Positions 40,879 through 48,903 of a stretch of DNA of 64,000 nucleotides are shown here, piece after piece (positions within the stretch are counted from its first letter, which is position 1; every line of letters begins with the position of its first letter). The notes beneath the pieces are model-generated. The model was given only the letters and a program-made list of their open reading frames with translations. It was not told where the DNA came from and made no database searches. The stretch comes from an uncultured Bacilli bacterium. Lineage in GTDB: Bacteria; Bacillota_I; Bacilli_A; RF39; UBA660. A program made the translations under genes and the position numbers. The stretch covers positions 1-64,000 of the forward strand of contig CAKOOV010000001.1 in NCBI GenBank assembly GCA_934098435.1. The letters are read 5' to 3'.

Positions 40879-42531
40879 TTATTCAAAATAGCTTCCTCCA
40901 ATAAATTCTCTTATTATTGATATTTGTGGTATTGATTCACTAGATATTGGTAGTACGCATTTTAATAATTCTAATAGTCTTCTAGCTGTTAAATATTCTG
41001 GATCATCTGGGCCTACTGTATATAATAATGGTTCGGCATATGTTTTTAGAACTCCTAATTCATAAGCTAAACTAGTGTTAAACATAACATTAGCATTGTC
41101 TTGATATGGGAATACATATTTTTCCTCACCTTTTCTTACATCTTCCCAGTTATTTAAAGTAGTTGATGGAGAATATCCTCTAGTTCTATTATCACGTACT
41201 ATTCTTCTTAATAGCCTTAAATCTGTCATGCTTATTCTATTATCATCATCTATATTTAAATATGTTAGTGGGCTGATATATACTTTGAATTTATTCTTCT
41301 TTGGAATGTTTTTTAATATGTTTTCATTTAAAGCATGTAACCCTTCAATAATTAAAATATCATTTTTTTGCATTTGAATGGTTCTTTTATATTCTTTTTT
41401 ACCAGTCATAAAATTAAATGTTGGAACTGTTACTTTTGATTCTTTTAGTAATTTACTTATTTGACTATCAAATAGTTTAATATCTAAGGCATTTAAAGAT
41501 TCAAAATCCGGCTTACCATTTGGTCCTAATGGTGTTTCATCTCTTTCTAAGAAATAATCATCCATTGATAAATGGGTTGGATTTAATCCTAAGCTTTTTA
41601 AATATAGTGATAGTTTCATTGACGTTGTTGTTTTTCCTGAACTTGATGGGCCCGATAATAGTATTACTTTATAATCATCTTTGTTTAAAACTATTTCTTC
41701 CGCTATGTTTAAGAGTTTATAGTCTTGCATTATTTCTGATAATTGAATTAAATTTCCGCTATTACCTTTTGATATATAATCATTTAGTTCACCTAAATTA
41801 TTTATATTTAATTTATTTCCCCATTCTGAATATTCTTCTAGACTATTAAAATAATTATCATGATGTGTATATTTTAATATTTTTGAATTATCATATATTG
41901 ATGGAAATCTTACTACTATTCCTTTTCCTTCTATTAGTGATAAATCAAAATATTTTAATACGGAGGTGTTATTTGGTAAATCTCCTATTATATAATTATA
42001 ATTATCTTCTAATTTATATAATGTTACAAATTCTGATGTGTTATAAAATAAGTTTTTTACTTTATCTTCTTTTTTTATACTTTTAAAATAATCTATTGCT
42101 TCATTTCTTGTTGTTTCTATTTTAGTAAATGGTATTGAAGCTTTTACTTTATCCTTCATTATTTTTTTTATATTTGTTATATCGGTTGAATTTATATTTT
42201 TATTTATCTTACAAAATACTCCTTTATCTAATGAGTATTTTACTATTATTCTTGTATCTTTTCCTAGTACTTCTAGTGTTGATACTTCAAATAGATATAA
42301 TAATCCTCTTTCATATATTTTGTTTCCTTGTTTTGTATTTATATCATACAAAGATAATTTTCCACTTTTATTGATTGTATCTTCATAGTTTATAATGCTA
42401 CTATTATATTTAGCGGCGATAATATCATTAGGATATTCTTCTTTCAATGAATTTATTATTTCTTTTAGTTTTATTCCCTTTGTAAATTCTTTCTTTTTTT
42501 CATTATCTAAGGTTAATATTATATTTTCCAT
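40879..42531 (-). CDS. nucleoside kinase (TGS/ThrRS-like domain plus uridine kinase)
   Basis: A 550-residue protein of the type annotated as nucleoside kinase in Clostridia and Bacilli: an N-terminal TGS-like domain (1-65), a threonyl-tRNA-synthetase-like second domain (about 65-230), then a phosphoribulokinase/uridine-kinase P-loop domain with LLSGPSSSGKTTTSMKL and THLSMDDYFLERDETP. Likely phosphorylates uridine or cytidine; the accessory domains' role is unknown. AAGGAGG site. Confidence 0.85.
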   Translation of the reverse strand: MENIILTLDNEKKKEFTKGIKLKEIINSLKEEYPNDIIAAKYNSSIINYEDTINKSGKLSLYDINTKQGNKIYERGLLYLFEVSTLEVLGKDTRIIVKYSLDKGVFCKINKNINSTDITNIKKIMKDKVKASIPFTKIETTRNEAIDYFKSIKKEDKVKNLFYNTSEFVTLYKLEDNYNYIIGDLPNNTSVLKYFDLSLIEGKGIVVRFPSIYDNSKILKYTHHDNYFNSLEEYSEWGNKLNINNLGELNDYISKGNSGNLIQLSEIMQDYKLLNIAEEIVLNKDDYKVILLSGPSSSGKTTTSMKLSLYLKSLGLNPTHLSMDDYFLERDETPLGPNGKPDFESLNALDIKLFDSQISKLLKESKVTVPTFNFMTGKKEYKRTIQMQKNDILIIEGLHALNENILKNIPKKNKFKVYISPLTYLNIDDDNRISMTDLRLLRRIVRDNRTRGYSPSTTLNNWEDVRKGEEKYVFPYQDNANVMFNTSLAYELGVLKTYAEPLLYTVGPDDPEYLTARRLLELLKCVLPISSESIPQISIIREFIGGSYFE

Positions 42532-42642
42532 ATATCCTCCTTATTCTTTATATAATATTATATCATAAAATGATATATTTTGTCATTCTTTTTTATGTAT
42601 TAAATTAACACTATTATATTATACTATTTGTAGGTGATAAAA

Positions 42643-43215
42643 ATGAATTTAATTCCTACTATTATTGAGAAAAATGAAATGGGAGAAAGGGCTTATGATA
42701 TCTATTCTAGGCTATTAAAGGATAGGATTATTATTCTTAATGGTGAAATTACAGATAATACTGCTAATACTGTAGTAGCAGAACTTTTATATTTGGATAG
42801 TCTTAATCATGATGATATTAGTCTTTATATTAATTCTCCAGGTGGTAGTATTACGGCTGGTATGGCAATATATGATACTATGAATTTTATTAAAAGTAAT
42901 GTATCAACAATATGTGTTGGTATGGCTGCTTCAATGGCTGCTTTTTTGTTGGCAACTGGTCAATCCGGAAAAAGATATATTCTTCCGAATGCTGAAGTTA
43001 TGATTCATCAACCGTTGGGAGGTGTTCAAGGACAAGCAACTGAAATTAAAATAGCTGCTGAAAGAATATTGAAGCTTAAGAAAAAGCTTAATAATATTTT
43101 AGCTAATACTACTGGTAAAGATATAGAAATCATTAACAATGATACTGAAAGGGACTACTTTATGGATAGTAAGGAAGCATTAGAATATGGAATCGTTGAT
43201 AAAGTATTAAAATAA
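42643..43215 (+). CDS. clpP: ATP-dependent Clp protease proteolytic subunit
   Basis: A 190-residue serine protease that forms the 14-mer chamber used with ClpX/ClpC. Catalytic triad Ser97 (GMAASMAAFLL), His122 (EVMIHQPLGG) and Asp171 (RDYFMDSKEA) is in standard spacing. The start is placed at the ATG 42643, with TAGGTG 6 bases before; the upstream GTG in frame is part of that site. One of few plus-strand genes here; own terminator. Confidence 0.97.
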   Translation: MNLIPTIIEKNEMGERAYDIYSRLLKDRIIILNGEITDNTANTVVAELLYLDSLNHDDISLYINSPGGSITAGMAIYDTMNFIKSNVSTICVGMAASMAAFLLATGQSGKRYILPNAEVMIHQPLGGVQGQATEIKIAAERILKLKKKLNNILANTTGKDIEIINNDTERDYFMDSKEALEYGIVDKVLK

Positions 43216-43243
43216 AAGAATTGCATTTATTGCAATCCTTTTT
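43214..43243. terminator. bidirectional terminator between clpP and the 43245 gene
   Basis: ATTGCA / TGCAAT stem (43220-43225, 43231-43236) flanked by A and T runs on both sides, between two convergent genes. Confidence 0.75.
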
Positions 43244-43244
43244 A

Positions 43245-44432
43245 CTATTCTGATTTAGTATTTCCTGTTTTTGTATATCCTTCTAATGATGATTCTGTAG
43301 ACCATTTTGTTTCTTTGTTTTTTCCAACATATCTATAATATGCTATTGTTTCATAGTCGCCACTTGGTTTATTAGTTGTTATTTCATTTGAAGCAAATTT
43401 TATATCTAATTTGATAGGTAAATAATAAATGTTTGTATTTAATTTACTATCTTTATATTCTGAAACACCAGTTGTATTATTTACTACTATTGTTATATTG
43501 ACATAATATGATCCTTTTCTATAATATGGAGCTAATTTATATGTAAAGTTTGATTCTCCTAAAGAATATTTTGAAATATCACTATTAGTGTCTTTTTTTC
43601 TTTTAACTAATGAAACATTGTTAGCACTAGTATATTTACTTTCATCTGCTGCGGTATAGTATTTTGAATCTTCTATTGTTGTGAAATAGTATTTGTCATT
43701 TGGTACTTTATCTAATTTAACTGTATAGTTAATTGTTTTGCCTATTTCATTTTCTTTGATATATCCTAATGTATAATATGTATCTTTAGCTATTTTATAA
43801 TATTCATACTTGTTCTCTATATTATCTCCTGTAATATTTCCTCTAGCCCAATTTGAATATGCAGTTGTTTCTTTTACATATTCATAATATGTAGTTTTTG
43901 CTGTATTATTGGAATTATCTTTTGATTCATCTACCTTATTATCAGCTTGAGAACTAGAACTATCTTTATTTTCTTCTTTCTTTGTATTTGTTGTATTATT
44001 ACTTGAGGTGCTTTTATTACAATTTTTACAATCTTTTAGAGAAAAATCTCTTGTAATAGTATCTTTTTCTTTTCCACATTTTAGCGTTGTTTCTAATTTA
44101 TACTTATCTTTTTGTCTTGTTATTTTTGAATAACTGTTTTTTGTATCACAAACACTAGAATTATCTTTATTTATAGATAATATTAGATCTTTATCGATCA
44201 TCTCTTGTAATGTTATTTTTTTACTTTGTCCTTTACTTAGTGGTAAGTCTTCTCCTTTAAAGTATTCTACCGCTACGGATTCCATATTATTAATGTTGTT
44301 TTTGAATGTATCTGATAATTTATTTCTTCCAATTATCTTTACTACTAACCATACGATGATTAAAGCAAATATAAATATAATTACTATTTTAATAAATAAT
44401 CCTAACCAATTTATTCTATTTTCATCTTCCAT
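43245..44432 (-). CDS. membrane-anchored extracytoplasmic protein of unknown function
   Basis: A 395-residue protein: one membrane segment at about 10-32, then an extracytoplasmic region. The part at 50-130 (VAVEYFKGEDLP, ITLQEMIDKDLI, CDTKNSYSKI, TTLKCGKEKDTI) has two cysteines placed like a disulphide and a general look of pseudopilin-like proteins, though no processing site is present. A Ser/Thr/Asn linker (135-175) precedes Tyr/Lys-rich beta repeats. Function unknown; cotranscribed with the kinase/Smr genes upstream is likely. Confidence 0.65.
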   Translation of the reverse strand: MEDENRINWLGLFIKIVIIFIFALIIVWLVVKIIGRNKLSDTFKNNINNMESVAVEYFKGEDLPLSKGQSKKITLQEMIDKDLILSINKDNSSVCDTKNSYSKITRQKDKYKLETTLKCGKEKDTITRDFSLKDCKNCNKSTSSNNTTNTKKEENKDSSSSQADNKVDESKDNSNNTAKTTYYEYVKETTAYSNWARGNITGDNIENKYEYYKIAKDTYYTLGYIKENEIGKTINYTVKLDKVPNDKYYFTTIEDSKYYTAADESKYTSANNVSLVKRKKDTNSDISKYSLGESNFTYKLAPYYRKGSYYVNITIVVNNTTGVSEYKDSKLNTNIYYLPIKLDIKFASNEITTNKPSGDYETIAYYRYVGKNKETKWSTESSLEGYTKTGNTKSE

Positions 44433-44450
44433 AATAAACCTCCCTATTGG

Positions 44451-44570
44451 TTATATGCTATAAATAAATATTATAATGCAGATAATTATTAATAGTACTA
44501 TGATTATTATGCTTTTTATTAAATCATTTATATCACCAAGTAAATCTACTATTTCTTTATTCTTATGCAT
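44451..44570 (-). CDS. small membrane protein of 39 residues
   Basis: Starts MHKNKEIVDLLGDINDLIKS and continues with a single, nearly all-aliphatic membrane helix ending in the C-terminus. GGAAGG lies 5 bases before the ATG at 44570. It sits 18 bases before the 43245 gene and after the Smr gene on the same strand, so it fits an operon. Function unknown. Confidence 0.6.
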   Translation of the reverse strand: MHKNKEIVDLLGDINDLIKSIIIIVLLIIICIIIFIYSI

Positions 44571-44608
44571 ATATACCTTCCAAAATTGCCCTTATTATAG
44601 CATACTAA

Positions 44609-44875
44609 CTATTTGTTGTCAATAATTAAATAGGCTATTGTGCAACCATTATTGAGATTTAATGTATGATATTCTGATACGTATTTATTTTGGGATAAAA
44701 CTTCATGTACTGATTTTTTTACTAGGCCTGTCCCTATGCCATGTATTATTATTATTTTATCTTTTTTTAAAATTATATTATCGTTTATAAAATCATTAGT
44801 GGCTACTTTAGCGGATGCTGTATCGTAACCATGTAAATCTATAGTTGGTAGTTTATTTATAAATATATCTTCCAT
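44609..44875 (-). CDS. stand-alone Smr-domain protein
   Basis: An 88-residue Smr domain with both hallmark motifs, LPTIDLHGYDT near the start and IIHGIGTGLVKK in the middle. Smr domains cut or nick nucleic acid, including mRNA and tRNA-bound collided ribosome substrates in MutS2 relatives; here there is no MutS part. Start set at 44875 because AAGGAGT lies just upstream; a longer frame to 44938 runs into the kinase gene and has no ribosome site. Confidence 0.88.
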   Translation of the reverse strand: MEDIFINKLPTIDLHGYDTASAKVATNDFINDNIILKKDKIIIIHGIGTGLVKKSVHEVLSQNKYVSEYHTLNLNNGCTIAYLIIDNK

Positions 44876-44930
44876 AACTAGACTCCTTCTATTAATATTA
44901 TAGCAGATATTATTTATAAATAAAAGAAGA

Positions 44931-46172
44931 TTAGCCATTGTATGGTAATCTTATTGTTACTTTTGTTCCTTTATTTTTTTCCGATGTATATATTAATTCT
45001 CCATTGTGGGCTTTTACTATTTCGTTTGATAGTGCTACTCCTAAACCACTACCTGTTGGTTTTGTGGTATAAAACATTTCGGTTATTTTTTCTAATTCTT
45101 CTTTAGTCATACCTATACCATTATCTTCTACTATTATATCTAAATGTTTTTTATATATATTAGAGGATAGTTCTATTCTTCCTTTATCTTCGATTGATTC
45201 TAAACTGTTTTTTAATAAATTTATTATCACTTGTTTTAACCTTTCGTAGTCTCCTTGGAAATATATTTCTTCTCCCTCTCTATCGTTATATATGAGATTT
45301 GTATTTTTAGATTTTATTATTATTTTAAAACAATCATATATATCTTCTAATAAAAGATTTAATTCTATTTGTTCTTTTACTACTTTTATTTTATTGAAAT
45401 CCATAAAGTCAGACATTATGTTTAAACTTCTATTTATTTCTTGTTTCATAATGGTTATATATTTATTGCTTTTTTCTTTATTATCTAAATTTATCATATC
45501 CAAATATCCTTTGCATACCGCTAATGGATTCTTTATTTCATGTGTTAATTTAAATAGGCCGTCTTTTATCATTTTATCTTTTTCTAATAATTTTACTGTT
45601 TTATTTAATGAATCTACTTTTTGGGCAACTCTAAATATATATACTATAGCGAATGTCACAAAATAATATACAAATACTAATATTATTAACTCAATAAAAT
45701 CGTTTATTGTTATGTTTGCTGTTCTAAAAAAATATTCAAATGATAGAAAAAAGCCTTGGATTACCGCTATGGATAATATAAATCCATTGGCACTTAGATT
45801 CTTTTTTCTAGCGCATAGATATAGAATTAAGTAAGATATATATTTTATCATTATTATAATAATTAATGATTGAAACATATAATAACAATAAATTATATTT
45901 GTTAGTGATAATAAAATTGCTAGTATTGGTTTGTTTTGCATATAAGCTATAACTATTGGTATGTTACAGAACAGAAGTATTTTTGTATTTGGTTCTAAGG
46001 AACCAAATCTTATACATAGATAAAGTGATGTTATCAAGGTTATAGTCATTAAATTACTATTGTTTTTCTTATTTACGTTATCATTATATATTATTAATAC
46101 TAAATAAACTAAGAGTGGGAAAACCACCAATATTATATTTAAAATTATATTTTCCACAATCATTATACTCAT
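44931..46172 (-). CDS. KinB-like sensor histidine kinase
   Basis: A 413-residue kinase: about six membrane segments in residues 5-182, a short linker, His-box FKLTHEIKNPLAVCKGYLDM with His211, then N-box (NLLKNSLESIED) and G-boxes (DNGIGMT, GSGLGVALS). The layout and the H-box are those of the sporulation kinase KinB and relatives, which feed the Spo0A phosphorelay. No response regulator is next to it, as expected for such kinases. Three tandem Spo0A-box-like heptamers sit just upstream (46208-46234). Assignment to the phosphorelay is inference from architecture and promoter. Confidence 0.8.
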   Translation of the reverse strand: MSIMIVENIILNIILVVFPLLVYLVLIIYNDNVNKKNNSNLMTITLITSLYLCIRFGSLEPNTKILLFCNIPIVIAYMQNKPILAILLSLTNIIYCYYMFQSLIIIIMIKYISYLILYLCARKKNLSANGFILSIAVIQGFFLSFEYFFRTANITINDFIELIILVFVYYFVTFAIVYIFRVAQKVDSLNKTVKLLEKDKMIKDGLFKLTHEIKNPLAVCKGYLDMINLDNKEKSNKYITIMKQEINRSLNIMSDFMDFNKIKVVKEQIELNLLLEDIYDCFKIIIKSKNTNLIYNDREGEEIYFQGDYERLKQVIINLLKNSLESIEDKGRIELSSNIYKKHLDIIVEDNGIGMTKEELEKITEMFYTTKPTGSGLGVALSNEIVKAHNGELIYTSEKNKGTKVTIRLPYNG

Positions 46173-46190
46173 TTTTTCACCTTCAGCAAT

Positions 46191-46234
46191 ATTATATCTT
46201 TTTGTTTTGTCAAATTTTGTCGAATGATGTCGAA
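46191..46234 (-). promoter_or_regulatory. three tandem Spo0A-box-like repeats over the KinB-like kinase promoter
   Basis: Minus strand: TTCGACA (46234-46228), TTCGACA (46224-46218) and TTTGACA (46214-46208), spaced exactly 10 bases. The first two are exact matches to the core of the 0A-box. A perfect TATAAT follows at 46196-46191, with no sigma-A -35 element; the proximal boxes cover where one would be, as at Spo0A-activated promoters. Confidence 0.72.
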
Positions 46235-46259
46235 AAAAAGAACTTTTTGCAAGTTCTTC
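46232..46259 (-). terminator. terminator of the EIIB-like gene
   Basis: 8-bp stem AAGAACTT / AAGTTCTT with a five-base loop and a T run leading into the Spo0A-box array. Confidence 0.75.
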
Positions 46260-46263
46260 TGTT

Positions 46264-46584
46264 TTATTTTAAATCATCGATGTATTTTTTTAATTTTTTT
46301 GCATTATTACCTAGAATTATTTTTAGTTGGTCGTCTATTTCTACTACACCTTTGGCACCTAATTTAATAATTCCTTCTTTATTGGCTTTTGATATGTCTT
46401 TTAGGGTTACTTTAAACCTAGACATTTCTACCTCTGTATCAAGAATATTATCTTTTCCTCCCAATAATTCTACTAATTTATTTAATTCTAATTTTACATC
46501 TTTTTTATTCATTTTTACTATTGCAAAAGCAATTATTAACAATATGGCTAATATTATTATATATTGATATGTTTCCATTCCCAT
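46264..46584 (-). CDS. membrane-anchored glucose-type EIIB-like domain without the active cysteine
   Basis: A 106-residue protein: one membrane helix (about 5-24) and a PTS EIIB fold of the glucose family. It has LVELLGGKDNI near 37-47, then the strand where EIIB has its phosphorylated Cys in a C-x-T-R-L context; here it reads EVEMSRFKV, with Glu53 in place of Cys. LGAKGVVEIDDQLKIILG follows. It therefore cannot be a phosphocarrier by the known mechanism, and no EIIC is present. Start set at 46584 by GAGGTG spacing. Confidence 0.75.
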   Translation of the reverse strand: MGMETYQYIIILAILLIIAFAIVKMNKKDVKLELNKLVELLGGKDNILDTEVEMSRFKVTLKDISKANKEGIIKLGAKGVVEIDDQLKIILGNNAKKLKKYIDDLK

Positions 46585-46619
46585 TATTTCCACCTCTTAT
46601 TCATTATACTACATTTTTT

Positions 46620-46660
46620 TTGTTATAACAAGATAATTTTTTGTTACCTTGTCGTTAACT
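46620..46660 (+). promoter_or_regulatory. candidate AgrA (LytTR) direct repeats upstream of agrB
   Basis: TTGTTATAA (46620-46628) and TTGTTACCT (46641-46649) start 21 bases apart, the usual two-turn spacing of LytTR half sites; TCGTTAACT follows 11 bases on. A TATAAT at 46695-46700 has no -35 element. The match to the Staphylococcus consensus is only partial. Confidence 0.4.
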
Positions 46661-46749
46661 TTTTTAATTATATAATATTTTTGTTTAATAATAATATAAT
46701 ATACATTTATAATTTTTACTTAATGTTATACTCATATTGTGAGGTAGAA

Positions 46750-47358
46750 ATGAAGGGTAAAACATTAAAATTGTGTATGAATTCCGTTAAGAATAAATAT
46801 CCAGAATATAATCAAGATAAATTAGATGAAATAGAATATGGTCTTGAAGCTATTTATCTTACTTTTACCAAATTAATTGTTATTTTTAGTATAGCATATG
46901 TTATAGGAGTATTAAAAGAACTTATTATATTATTGTTCTTTTATAATTTACTTAGAACAGTGGCGTTTGGTATGCACGCTAAAAAAAGTTGGCACTGCTA
47001 TTTGATATCTATCTCAGTATTTGTTGGTGGTGCTATATTATGTAAATATATTGATATCAATATATATGTTAAACTTGTCCTTTCCTTGGTAGCTTTTATT
47101 TGTATGATATTATATGCTCCTGCGGATACTTATAAAAGGCCACTTATTAATGCAAAAAAAAGAAGAATTTATAAGATTTTTTCAATCGTTATTAGTTTTA
47201 TATATGTAATCATTATATTTACATTTGAAGATAAAGTTATCAGTGATTACTTGTTTATGGGGCTTTTGGCTGCTACTATGATGATTCATCCTTTTACATA
47301 TAGGGTGTTTCAATTGCCATATGATAATTATAAGACATATAATGCTTCTAATTATTAA
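46750..47358 (+). CDS. agrB: AgrB-type peptide-processing membrane endopeptidase
   Basis: A 202-residue integral membrane cysteine endopeptidase that cuts the C-terminus of the AgrD precursor and forms its thiolactone. Active-site His76 and Cys83 lie in FGMHAKKSWHCYLIS, the same spacing as His77/Cys84 of S. aureus AgrB. About five or six membrane segments. Start at 46750 with GTGAGGT upstream; a longer frame to 46564 is leader sequence. The precursor gene follows 36 bases later. Confidence 0.92.
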   Translation: MKGKTLKLCMNSVKNKYPEYNQDKLDEIEYGLEAIYLTFTKLIVIFSIAYVIGVLKELIILLFFYNLLRTVAFGMHAKKSWHCYLISISVFVGGAILCKYIDINIYVKLVLSLVAFICMILYAPADTYKRPLINAKKRRIYKIFSIVISFIYVIIIFTFEDKVISDYLFMGLLAATMMIHPFTYRVFQLPYDNYKTYNASNY

Positions 47359-47394
47359 TTTATATGGCTAATAAAATAAAAAGGAGGTAAAGAA

Positions 47395-47511
47395 ATGTTT
47401 GCATCATTATTATCTTGGCTTGGTTCGCTTTCGGCTGCTACAGGTACTAAAGCTTGTGTTATTTGGTTTATAGACGAACCTAAAATGCCAAGAAGTTTAC
47501 TAGAAAAATAA
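47395..47511 (+). CDS. agrD: AgrD-type autoinducing peptide precursor
   Basis: A 38-residue peptide, too short for many gene callers, with AAGGAGG before the ATG. It has the three AgrD parts: an amphipathic head (FASLLSWLGSLSAA), a core with one cysteine (TKACVIWFI, Cys21) and the conserved charged tail DEPKMPRSLLEK. The mature signal would be a thiolactone ring closed on Cys21, probably of five (CVIWF) or six (CVIWFI) residues with a short N-terminal tail. Ring size cannot be settled from sequence. Confidence 0.9.
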   Translation: MFASLLSWLGSLSAATGTKACVIWFIDEPKMPRSLLEK

Positions 47512-47570
47512 GAAATTTAAAAAATTAAAATCAAATCTAAAACAAAAATATTATAATTATACGTTGAATA

Positions 47571-47604
47571 AAAAAGTCGGTTTCATAAGATGAACCGATT
47601 TTTA
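47571..47604. terminator. bidirectional terminator between agrD and agrC
   Basis: Stem with TCGGTT / AACCGA core (47577-47582, 47593-47598) extended by flanking A and T runs, between convergent genes; it overlaps the agrC stop. Confidence 0.75.
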
Positions 47605-48903
47605 ATTTTTATTTATAGTTAATTCTTGTATATATAAGTTTTGATCAACTTTTGTCTTAGCAATAAATCTATTATTATTACGAATAATACTACTAACTAA
47701 AAGAAGTCCATGGCCATGATTTTTTCCTTTAGTTGTATATCTTTCTTTTCCAATTTTACTTAAATCAATATCATTTGAAAAGGTATTTGTTATAATTATT
47801 TTTATATTTTCTTTTATTAAATATATTTCTATACCAAGCTTTTTATCTTCTGATTTTTCGCTTGCATCAATAGCATTATCTAAGTATACACCTATTAATC
47901 TAGCCAAATCTTTATATGTTTTTGTATCTAAATCTTTAAGAAAAGAATTCTCTATTTTTTTAGAAACATTTGCTGATACTTTTATCCCCCTTCTTTCGGC
48001 TTCCATAGACTTGTAATAAAAGAAACCTTTTAATCCATTTGATGGAAGATGTGTAAATTTAGAATATTTACTTATGCTAGTACTTACTTTATCACCAATT
48101 ACACTATCCATATATTCTATAAATTCTTTAGAAGCATTTTTATCTATTGCTTTACTTCTTATGGTCATTAATTCATTTCTATTTTCATGAATTAATGTTC
48201 TTTGATTTTCTATATCAACCTCATAGGTTTTCATAACATCTAGTAGTTCATCATATTTTTTAATAATACTCTCATTTTCTATTTTTTCTCTATACAGCGT
48301 TAATAATATGGTTATAAAAGCTATCATACACATCAAATATGATATCACACTATTATTAACTTTATAACCAGCAATTAATTTGAAGAAGAAGTAAGCTGTG
48401 ATAATAATGGTTATGATAGATACAATTATTATTTTTTTATTTGTTGAAAAACTATGGCTTAGCATCTTTTTTAATGGTTTTCTTAATAAATATATTATTA
48501 ATAGCATTATAATATTGGCACACAAATTGCCTAAAGCACTTCCAGCAAAACTTGTATAGATTGTTTCTTTAGGTATATTTAATAATTTTGTTGTAAAAAA
48601 TAATGTTACTAGGTCTGGTATTAATAATAGTATTATATATATAACAAAAAATAGTATTGCATTTGAAAAATTAATATTAAATATATATTTTAATACCAAT
48701 GTTATGACTGCATACATTGAAATTGTTTTTAATATTCCATTCATATTTATGAATATTATAGTTATTAATGTTGTACATACTAATATGGCCAATATATTTT
48801 TTAAAGTAGTATTTTTAGAGTTGCCAAATATTATTGTGCCCGCTATATATAGTGTAATGGTAGTGATTAGACATGCTATTAATGCATTAAATATTTCTAG
48901 CAC
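47602..48903 (-). CDS. agrC: AgrC-type GHKL sensor histidine kinase
   Basis: A 433-residue receptor kinase: six or seven membrane segments in about 1-205, a coiled linker, a His-containing helix (LIHENRNELMTIRSKA) and a GHKL ATPase domain (HATPase_c_5) with N-box GVYLDNAIDASEKS and G-box KGKNHGHGLLLV. This is the class of AgrC receptors for cyclic peptides. It starts with GTG at 48903, AAGGAG 10 bases upstream; no in-frame ATG is nearby. It overlaps agrA by 17 bases and faces agrBD. Confidence 0.88.
   Translation of the reverse strand: MLEIFNALIACLITTITLYIAGTIIFGNSKNTTLKNILAILVCTTLITIIFINMNGILKTISMYAVITLVLKYIFNINFSNAILFFVIYIILLLIPDLVTLFFTTKLLNIPKETIYTSFAGSALGNLCANIIMLLIIYLLRKPLKKMLSHSFSTNKKIIIVSIITIIITAYFFFKLIAGYKVNNSVISYLMCMIAFITILLTLYREKIENESIIKKYDELLDVMKTYEVDIENQRTLIHENRNELMTIRSKAIDKNASKEFIEYMDSVIGDKVSTSISKYSKFTHLPSNGLKGFFYYKSMEAERRGIKVSANVSKKIENSFLKDLDTKTYKDLARLIGVYLDNAIDASEKSEDKKLGIEIYLIKENIKIIITNTFSNDIDLSKIGKERYTTKGKNHGHGLLLVSSIIRNNNRFIAKTKVDQNLYIQELTINKN

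Noticed and set aside
46564..46749. N-terminal extension of the agrB frame
   Set aside because: It is leader sequence rich in Phe/Tyr/Asn with no ribosome site. AgrB homology and a GTGAGGT site place the start at 46750.
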